From: Elephas maximus indicus
Taxonomy: Eukaryota > Chordata > Mammalia > Proboscidea > Elephantidae
DNA: 64,000 nt
Direction of reading: 5' to 3'
Assembly: GCF_024166365.1 (NCBI RefSeq)
Contig: NC_064835.1
Coordinates: forward strand, 61,670,607 to 61,734,606
Made by a program: the position numbers and the translations under genes. Position 1 is the stretch's first letter. Each line of letters opens with the position of its first letter. The notes beneath the pieces were generated by a model. It saw only the letters and a list, made by a program, of their open reading frames with translations. It did not search any database and had not been told where the DNA came from. Shown here piece after piece: positions 57,198 through 64,000 of the stretch.

Positions 57198-57263
57198 CCC
57201 TTCCTTTTTTTTTTTTTTTTTATATAATTTTTATTGTGCTTTAAGTGAACCCTTCCTTTTTTT
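57198..57263 (-). mobile_element. Very short L1 tail insertion in the MOB1A 3' UTR
   Basis: CCCTTCC plus T-run occurs at 57198-57211 and again at 57250-57263. Between lie more Ts and attttttattgtgctttaag-like sequence, the last bases of the L1 3' end also seen at 60515-60540. Only about 25-28 bases of L1 remain. Confidence 0.72.
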
Positions 57264-57774
57264 GAAATAAAAACATCGTTACCAGGTTCCCAAGCCAATC
57301 TGACTTAACAAGCACTGCACCTGAGTGGTAGTGTTAATATTATTTGTTCACATTCAAGTTTAGGGAGTCCGGCAGGAGGGGAACTGGAGGAAGGGAAGAG
57401 GATGGCGGTCTTCTGACTTGGCTTAAGGGTCCCCTGGTAAGAACTGGAAGAGATCAGTTTGTCCTTGGCTCTTTTCACTTTCCATTTCTCTCCCCAGTGC
57501 TCAGGGTCAGCGCTAAGCCAGGGTTCCCTGTCCCACAACACCGACTTCTCTTCCCCTCCTAATCCGAAGTCCTGTCCTCTCTAACTGATCTCTGCTCCTC
57601 ATACCTGGTCACTGTCTACCTGGGGTAGAGAGTGTTAAGTTGTACAGTTAATCCTCTGGTGCTTTCATTTTCAGGACAGTGACCTGCAGACATTTGTTTA
57701 AATATTGAGACTTCCTTTGCCACAGTTTTTGTATTGACCAGCCACATGTATCCTTAATTCTTCTTCAGATTGTG

Positions 57775-57780
57775 AATAAA
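57775..57780 (+). terminator. MOB1A: Candidate alternative MOB1A polyadenylation signal
   Basis: AATAAA lies in the sequence tgaataaagtgatgtc, within the 3' UTR about 1 kb before the distal signal. Use would shorten the 3' UTR by about 0.95 kb. No sequence proof of use. Confidence 0.35.
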
Positions 57781-58736
57781 GTGATGTCATAGGGCTGCCA
57801 GCTAACAAAGTATTTCATCTTAAACTTGTAGAGCCCTGGCTCACATGGCTGTTACTCAAGAAATGCAAGCCTGTATTCACCATGACTTTGATAATAACAA
57901 CGTTTTTCTAGTAGTGCAGAGGCAAGAGGAAAAATCTCAGTGGTGATTTTAACTTTTGCAAATATTGTTGAGGTTTCCTGATAATTCCGTTGGCCTTCTC
58001 TCTGAGCAGTGAGGTTCTGCTAGAAGTGGAGCTTCTCAAACATAGCATCAGTACCTCGTAAGCGTAAACAAATCAGGCCCAGAGAGTGTAACCCCAGAAA
58101 TTTGCTTCTCAGCAGCCCCGGACATGGTGCTGCTGCTCCCCCCGCCTTATCAAAGGTGCTGTCTCTTGTCAGCATGAGTTCCAGGCCTGAAAAATGCTGG
58201 CCCGTACACCAAACACTGAGCACCTTCAACGGGGTCATGATTTCTTCCTGACGTTTAGTTCAGTGAGTGGATTTGATTTTTACTAGTGCAAATTTTGGCA
58301 AAGTGGGAAAACAGTAGTCATTTTCAGTCTTCCTGTGTTTTGCATTAGTTTTTGATATTTCAGACTGTAAAGGCTTTGACAGTCACAGGAATGATATTAC
58401 CTGTGGTAGCAGTAATTTTATGGAAGCAACTGTGTTGAAATTCACTTGGGTTTTCTTTCATTATCAAATTCTATTTGAAACAAGTACTCTGTAAATCCGA
58501 ATGGATTACCAGTGTTTTATATAGAGACTTGCTATAGAATAACATTCTGTGTTTGATTGATATCAAAAATAGTTTGCCTAAGTTAATCTTGGTTACTTTC
58601 TAAAATATTTTTAAGTATTCTTTACATAAAAATTTATGTTGTATTTTTAAACCTTTAGGGGCTTTATCTATTTTTCTAAGTCAGTTAACTGTACTTTTAA
58701 AGAAATATTTTGTATCTACTTTTGTAACTTCGTCAG

Positions 58737-58742
58737 AATAAA
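58737..58742 (+). terminator. MOB1A: MOB1A distal polyadenylation signal
   Basis: AATAAA is preceded within 35 bases by two TGTA motifs, the kind bound by cleavage factor Im. It is followed about 10-20 bases later by an A-rich likely cleavage region, and the repeat-poor stretch ends shortly after. The cleavage position near 58760 is inferred. Confidence 0.65.
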
Positions 58743-58764
58743 GTATATTAAAAAAACTGATTGG

Positions 58765-60495
58765 GCCTCAATACTTCTATTTAAATTTGGATACTTGGGA
58801 TTTTTGCAGGTTCTGTGGATTTTGAGTACAACATAAGTTTGGGAGTGCCTGTCAGTCGCTAAAATGTTTTCCTAGCTCTGAGAAGAAAGGGAGGTTCCTA
58901 AATGAACTGAAAACCTTATAATACTAGGATCCCGTCCCCAAGAAACACACTGCGCCCCTGGTTGTAGTGGCTAAAACCCATCCCAGGCAAGAACGAGTGG
59001 TCTCCTAACGTGCTAACCAAGCTCTTGAGCCGCTTTTGTACATTCTTGGTTGAGAGATTGAGAAAGGAGGGACTGGACTTACTAATTTTCTCACCTTGAA
59101 ACTGAGTACCTAGCATATCTCCTCAAGACACCTACCTTCACCCTAGACAGCCATTTAGGTAGTCATTATTGTAGGAGAAATTAGAGTTATTTTTAGAGGT
59201 CCATAGTAGGTGCGTTTTGGGTTTATTGACACTGGCACTGCTAGAATTGTCTTAACTTTGAGTAGTGTTAAGGATTTAATGAATGTGGCTAAATAATACA
59301 GGTTAAAACTCACTTTGTATAAGGATATGGATAAGTTAGTAGTTCTAGATTTTTGACTGTTATATTTCGGTAGGCTTCACAAAAAATGAGAATTTGTAAA
59401 GGCATACCTAATGGCTAAGTCTTTGAAAGCCACATCAAACCTTATAAAAGAGTAGTAGAATAACCCAAGTAATCTTTGGGAAGACCTTGAAGCTGCACAC
59501 GCAGAAACAATGTCCAAGCCATACCTTGGGCCTTCTCTAGCACATACCTCCCTGATGGTGCTGCCAGGTATGGATGACACAACCTGCATGCATCACTATT
59601 GCTGGCCACTAGATGTCAGTCTCTGCCACAGCGCCTCCCAAAAGCCAATTGCCTCTGCCCACATGAGAAAGGATTTTACAGAGTACCCTGTTGAGAATTT
59701 GCGTTTCTAAGAAGTTTTCAGGAAATTGTATGAAGAAACACCTGAGGATCTTGTTAAAATGTAGATTGTGATTCAGTATATCTGAAGTCAAAATGCAGAT
59801 TCTCAGCAGGGAACTCATTAGAAATGCACTTTCTCAGCAGGGGTCCAAACCAGAACTGACTGGTTTGAAGCCCTGGTTTAACACAGCACCTTCTTCTTGC
59901 GTGTGTCTGCATAGTCGGAAATACACATGGGTGCTTCTAATTGGTAGAGGGGCTGAGGGAAAGTTGATGGATTTTTCCTTGGGATTGTGGAACTCAGCAA
60001 AATTGCCCAAAAGATGCTGGGTGGTCCGAAAGGGTGGACTGCTACTCTGTGAGAACCTAAGTCACAAGTCAGCTGACATTCTTGCGGTAGATGATACAGT
60101 GAAGGAAGTAGACTGTTGTGACAGGTTCTAGCCACACTCCTTATCTTGTGTGTGGCAGACCAGCACTTTCAGTATCATTGCCTTAGGGCCACCTACCTGT
60201 TTTAGGTGAGCCCTTTAGTAGGTTATCTCATTTAATGCTTACAGCGGTCCTGAGAAAGGGGTGAGGGTTGAGGAGAGGTAGGCTAGGAATTTTCCAGACC
60301 GAGGTCACAAAAGCCCAAATGGGTTCAAATAGCTAATACCTAGCAAAGCAGGTTTCCGTTTCTCTGGATTGCATTTGCAAAAATTTTTGCATAGTCAGGA
60401 GTGCTAGGGAGGCTCTATAAAATGAAAATGCAATTTAAAAATCATCCCAATGAGGTAAAGGGTATGTATCCTATTTGTTTCTGTCACCCTGCAGT
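58765..60495. other. Intergenic sequence downstream of MOB1A
   Basis: No gene seen. The 59735-59885 part (gatcttgttaaaatgtagat, cattagaaatgcactttctc) resembles an old hAT-type MER element. Confidence 0.4.
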
Positions 60496-60498
60496 GAT

Positions 60499-60650
60499 TT
60501 TTTTTTTTTTTTACAATTTTTATTGTGCTTTAAGTGAAAGTTTACAAATCAAGTCAGTCTCTGACACAAGAACCCATATACACCTTGCTACACACCCCCA
60601 ATTACTCTCCCCCTAATGAGACAGCCCGCTGGATTACTTTTGTGTGTGGC
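60499..60650 (-). mobile_element. L1 3' end, antisense
   Basis: T-run, then tttttattgtgctttaagtg and gacacaagaacccatataca. Confidence 0.7.
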
Positions 60651-60654
60651 CTTT

Positions 60655-61265
60655 CTAGCCATGGTCTTATAACTCCCACCTAGGTGATTATGTGATAGGG
60701 TAATTGTGACCCAAGGGGATTGGTCAGTTTTGCCTTAAAAGAGAGCCAATTCCAGAGCAGAGAGGAGGAGCCCACCACCACCACCAAGGAAGGAGAGACC
60801 CCGCAGCAGGAGATGGCCTGGTGGGCTTCCTGGGCCAGGGAGAGGCTATCCTGATGGAAGAACTAGATCTCAAGTGTTCCTAAGCCTGAATTTAACTGTT
60901 TCTTCCCTAACAAACCCCATTATTGTGAGTGTGGTCAGTGAGTTCTGTGTGGCCATTGCAATGAATTATTGAACCCTGTAAAGAGTGCTGTGGGAGGGAC
61001 AGTTGGTGTCAGAATTGGTAGAGATGGTGGAGAGAGGAGACGTGTCTGACCTCCACCTCATAGGAATTAGCCTTAGGCTGTTGATCTTGGTTCTCCTTCC
61101 CCCTTGTGGGGTTGGAGGAGGTCTGACACCTACCCCATGCTGTTTTTACACATACACACAAAAATTATACTTGAACTACTAAGTTGGAACTAATTTAGAA
61201 GCCCAAGATTGGTGAGGTTGTCCTGCAAAGCCTTTTCTAAGGTTCAAATTTGTATGAGAGTTCCA
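60655..61265. other. Unassigned sequence, possibly repeat-derived
   Basis: Contains a (CCA)n patch near 60771. No supported gene; I could not place the family. Confidence 0.35.
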
Positions 61266-61274
61266 AAATTGAGG

Positions 61275-61821
61275 TGTCAGGCTTGTATCAGAGTGACCGG
61301 CCTAAGTCTTGAGCCCCAACTCCATCTTAGCTTTTGCTTATTTCCCCTGCAACCCTCAAACCCTTAGGTGGTCTTATGCACATGACAAAGGAAACTTTTT
61401 TTTCTTTGTGGTTAAATAAAGATAGGAAAAGAATTCCTAAGGGAGGGTCTTGACGCAAGACCTCTAATCAGAATCCCCTCAGCAGCCCTCAGGAGATGTT
61501 GTAAGGTAATTACTTTGTGACCACCCTGTAAACCCACCCCTTAGTCATGTATTTAAACTAACCAGTCCAAATAGCCCATATATGGGTTTCCAACCAATCA
61601 CTGTAAAGCCCCCCCGCATTGTCCTGCCTCCTGCTTATGTAATCTCACAGCTTCCTGTCAGAACGTTGTATTTGACTTCGTAAGTACGCCTCTGTGACTC
61701 CACCATTTTGGAACATTTGGTTTCAGTTTGTGACATCAGATGTGTCCTCTGTTTGGACTGTCTTGAGCCTTCAATAAATGTCTTTGCTTTTATTTTTAAC
61801 AGTGTGTTCTTATCATTGACA
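61275..61821 (+). mobile_element. Probable solo retroviral LTR
   Basis: It begins TGTC and ends near GACA. An inner ccaatcactg is followed about 170 bases on by gccttcaataaatgtctttg, a promoter then polyadenylation layout typical of an LTR. No internal viral genes adjoin it. Flanking duplication not established. Confidence 0.5.
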
Positions 61822-62039
61822 AATGAAAACTTGGGGAGCTAGAATTGCTAAACTACTATTAGTTCTGTTCAGTTGTCACAGGGCATGTGCTTTTTGTCCC
61901 ATGTCGTGCTAGGCTGCTGGGGTACTTAGACGACTTAAGCAAAACCCTGTCCTCATAGACCCTACAACCAGTGGGAGAAACGGACACATATTAAGTGAAT
62001 AATTTATAAGGATCAGCACAAACCTGGTTTCTATGAGAA

Positions 62040-62705
62040 GGTTAATGATGTCCCAGATATCCAACTTTTCCAAACTGCCTGTAGCACTCCATCATCTTTA
62101 ACATCAACTAACCCCTCCCATCTTTGGGCTCCATAATTAGCTGCAACGTCTCATAGAACTGATGAACTGTATCCGGGAAACGGCTTACACAGTTGTAGAC
62201 ACTGGCAAGTCCCAAATCCATAGATTAAGCATAGGCTTCTCCTGACCCACATGGCTGCAGGGGCTGATGAACCCAAACCAGCAGATCAAACCTCAGGCTG
62301 CTGGCTCACAAGGCTGTAGAAGGTGGCAAATCGGGTTAGAGATAGGCACCTGGCTCACAGGGCTGTGGAGGCAAGTAAATCCCAGAATCGACAGGTCGAA
62401 CGGCAGGCCTCTGGCTCAAGTCCCAAGAATGGAGGTTAACCAGATGCGGGATTCAGATGTAGAGAGAGAGCTCTGCCAGTGCACCCACATACATACCTTG
62501 GATGCAGGCCACACCCCAGGGAAAGGTGTAACTTGAGTAAGCACAGGGCTTAAGTCACGCCCTCCTACAAGGCTGTGACTTAAGATACGCCCCACACCAA
62601 TCTTACCTCATTGACGTGTAGAGGTTAGGATTTACAACACATAAAATGGAAGACAACCATACAATAGTGAGAATCATGGCCTAGCCAATTTGACACATAA
62701 CCTCA
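62040..62705. repeat. Degenerate internally repeated element
   Basis: Between 62235 and 62425 a unit of about 50-60 bases centred on ctggctcacagggctgtgg recurs three to four times with drift. The end (gagaatcatggcctagccaa) matches 11985-12010. Confidence 0.45.
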
Positions 62706-62709
62706 ACCA

Positions 62710-63245
62710 CTACAGGTTCCATATACCCTTATTTGGATAGTCCCACTCAATCATTGTGTGCCATCACTAAGTCCATGGCTAGAAGGGCCGTATTAAGCAA
62801 TTCATTGCACTGCACGTACATACTTTGATAGTTCTAATAGGGTCAAATGTGTAATAAAGTTAGGCATAAATTGGGGGCCTTATCTTTATGTCGGCCTGTC
62901 AGAGGTGGCTCCCTAGAGAGGATGAGGTTTGAACTGGCTTAAAAGATGGGTAACTGCTTTAACTGACCTCACTTTATCAAGAACCTAAATGTTAGAAACA
63001 CTAAAAATTAGTCTAACAATATATTTATCATGAGTAGATACGATTCGGGCAGCATCAACCTGCAAAGTATCAGGAAGGTGCCCCAAAGAGGGGATAGTGA
63101 AAACATTGTCATGTTAATTTCTCAGAAGACACACAGGGATCCAGGGTCAGTGGGTCATATAGTCACTAAGGACATGCCACATATTTTCCAGTTAGATCCT
63201 GGGGTTCCTGCTCCTCAAAACTGGCTGCACATAGATGATTCTCCA
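62710..63245. other. Unassigned intergenic sequence
   Basis: No gene seen; the frame at 63030-63272 runs into a SINE and has no support. Confidence 0.4.
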
Positions 63246-63250
63246 CAAGA

Positions 63251-63447
63251 GCCCAAAAACCACTGCCATTGAGTTGATTCTGACTCATAGCGACCCTATA
63301 GAACAGAGTAGAACTGCCTCATAGGGTTTCCAAGGCTGTAATCTTGACAGAAGCAGACTGCCACGTCTTTCTCCTGTGGAATGTGGGTTTGAACCTCTAA
63401 TCTTTCGGTTAGCAGCCAAGCGCTTAACCATTGCACCACCAGGGTTC
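63251..63447 (-). repeat. AfroSINE, long form
   Basis: Full long-form copy with agaagcagactgccacgtct. Confidence 0.88.
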
Positions 63448-63675
63448 AGGGCAAAATGATCTCTGCTGAACTACTTACTAGGCTATTGCTTGACTTGAAG
63501 GTGACCTTAGGAAAACAGTTCCTTAAAGGCTCAAGGTTCAAAAGGACACCTAAGGGCAGATGGCCCGAGTGGGCCACCCCAAATCCATGGATCCGGAAAT
63601 CTGGATTCTAGGAAAATTAAAAGTTTCTCAATTTCATAAAATAGCATAGCTTATATAAAGGGAAGTATAAATAGC

Positions 63676-63834
63676 CCCAGTACCCATTGCCGTCGAGTTG
63701 ATTCCGACTCATAGTGACCCTATAGGACAGAGTAGAACTGCCCCATAGAGTTTCCAAGGAGCGCCTGGTGGATTTGAACTGCCAACCTTTTGGTTAGCAG
63801 CCGCAGCACTTAACCACTACGCCACCAGGTTTTC
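63676..63834 (-). repeat. AfroSINE, short form
   Basis: Young-looking, near-intact copy with accactacgccaccaggttt end. Confidence 0.9.
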
Positions 63835-64000
63835 CTATGAATACTTCAGTGTTACTGAAGTGTGAATTTCAACTGGACAGGTAGGTCGGAGTTAAGTCAT
63901 AAGAAAGAACTAGGGTTTTACGTTGTAGATGATGAGTGTGAAGGATTTTCATTTCAGATGGCTCTGACAGCAATGTGGAAGCGGGGTAAATAAGGGGAGG

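Larger units (their letters stand above)
54870..58760 (+). other. MOB1A: MOB1A 3' untranslated region
   Basis: About 3.9 kb follows the stop and is nearly free of repeats, unlike everything around it. Apart from a tiny L1 tail at 57212-57249 I recognise no transposon. AATAAA motifs occur at 54971, 57775 and 58737; the last is the best candidate for the full-length end. Reading frames here are short and unsupported. Confidence 0.75.

Noticed and set aside
58020-58238. 72-codon minus frame in the MOB1A 3' UTR
   Set aside because: It is antisense to a transcribed 3' UTR, with no similarity and no start context of note.
60655-61182. First exon of BOLA3
   Set aside because: No BOLA3-like peptide is readable in either strand, and the stretch is not CpG rich.

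Overview
This window is nuclear DNA of a placental mammal. It is intron-rich, AT-rich outside two CpG islands, and crowded with LINE-1 pieces and one tRNA-derived SINE family. About 45 copies or fragments of that SINE are present on both strands. The SINE (head resembling ccctggtggcgcagtggtta, body containing ggcagttcgaatccaccag, tail resembling actcgacggcaatgggtttg) is the AfroSINE type I know from afrotherians, so an elephant or close relative is the likely source. That species call is inference from the repeats, not proof.

Two protein genes can be read exon by exon, arranged head to head. MTHFD2 (mitochondrial bifunctional methylenetetrahydrofolate dehydrogenase/cyclohydrolase) is on the minus strand. 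Its start codon is at 14604 and seven coding exons run down to 713; the eighth and last coding exon lies beyond the left edge. MOB1A (Hippo-pathway MOB kinase activator) is on the plus strand, with six coding exons from 28344 to 54869 and a complete 216-residue product. Its long, almost repeat-free 3' untranslated region probably ends near 58760. The same neighbours sit head to head in the human 2p13 region, which supports both calls. The genes act in unrelated pathways, and about 13.7 kb of repeats separates their start codons, so each CpG island is probably an independent promoter.

Layout: 1-14.7 kb is MTHFD2 with repeat-filled introns. 14.7-27.9 kb is intergenic, with SINEs, MIR and L2-like pieces, LTR-like stretches, a Tigger-like DNA transposon and an RPL32 processed pseudogene, and it ends with an L1 3' end abutting the MOB1A promoter. 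27.9-58.8 kb is MOB1A; its introns hold mostly antisense L1 fragments, hAT and Tigger-like elements, an L1 ORF1-like fragment and a four-level nest of insertions near 35-36 kb. 58.8-64 kb is intergenic, with an L1 tail, a probable solo LTR, a degenerate internally repeated element and two more SINEs. The next gene expected from human order (BOLA3) is not seen before the window ends.

I found no undescribed gene system. The points most worth checking are fine-scale. They are a Pro-to-Ser difference beside a zinc-binding cysteine of MOB1A, tandem NAG acceptors at its exon 2, a weak 5' splice site next to a SINE, a tiny L1 insertion in its 3' UTR, nested insertions with intact target duplications, and candidate ATF4 and BANP sites in the two CpG islands.
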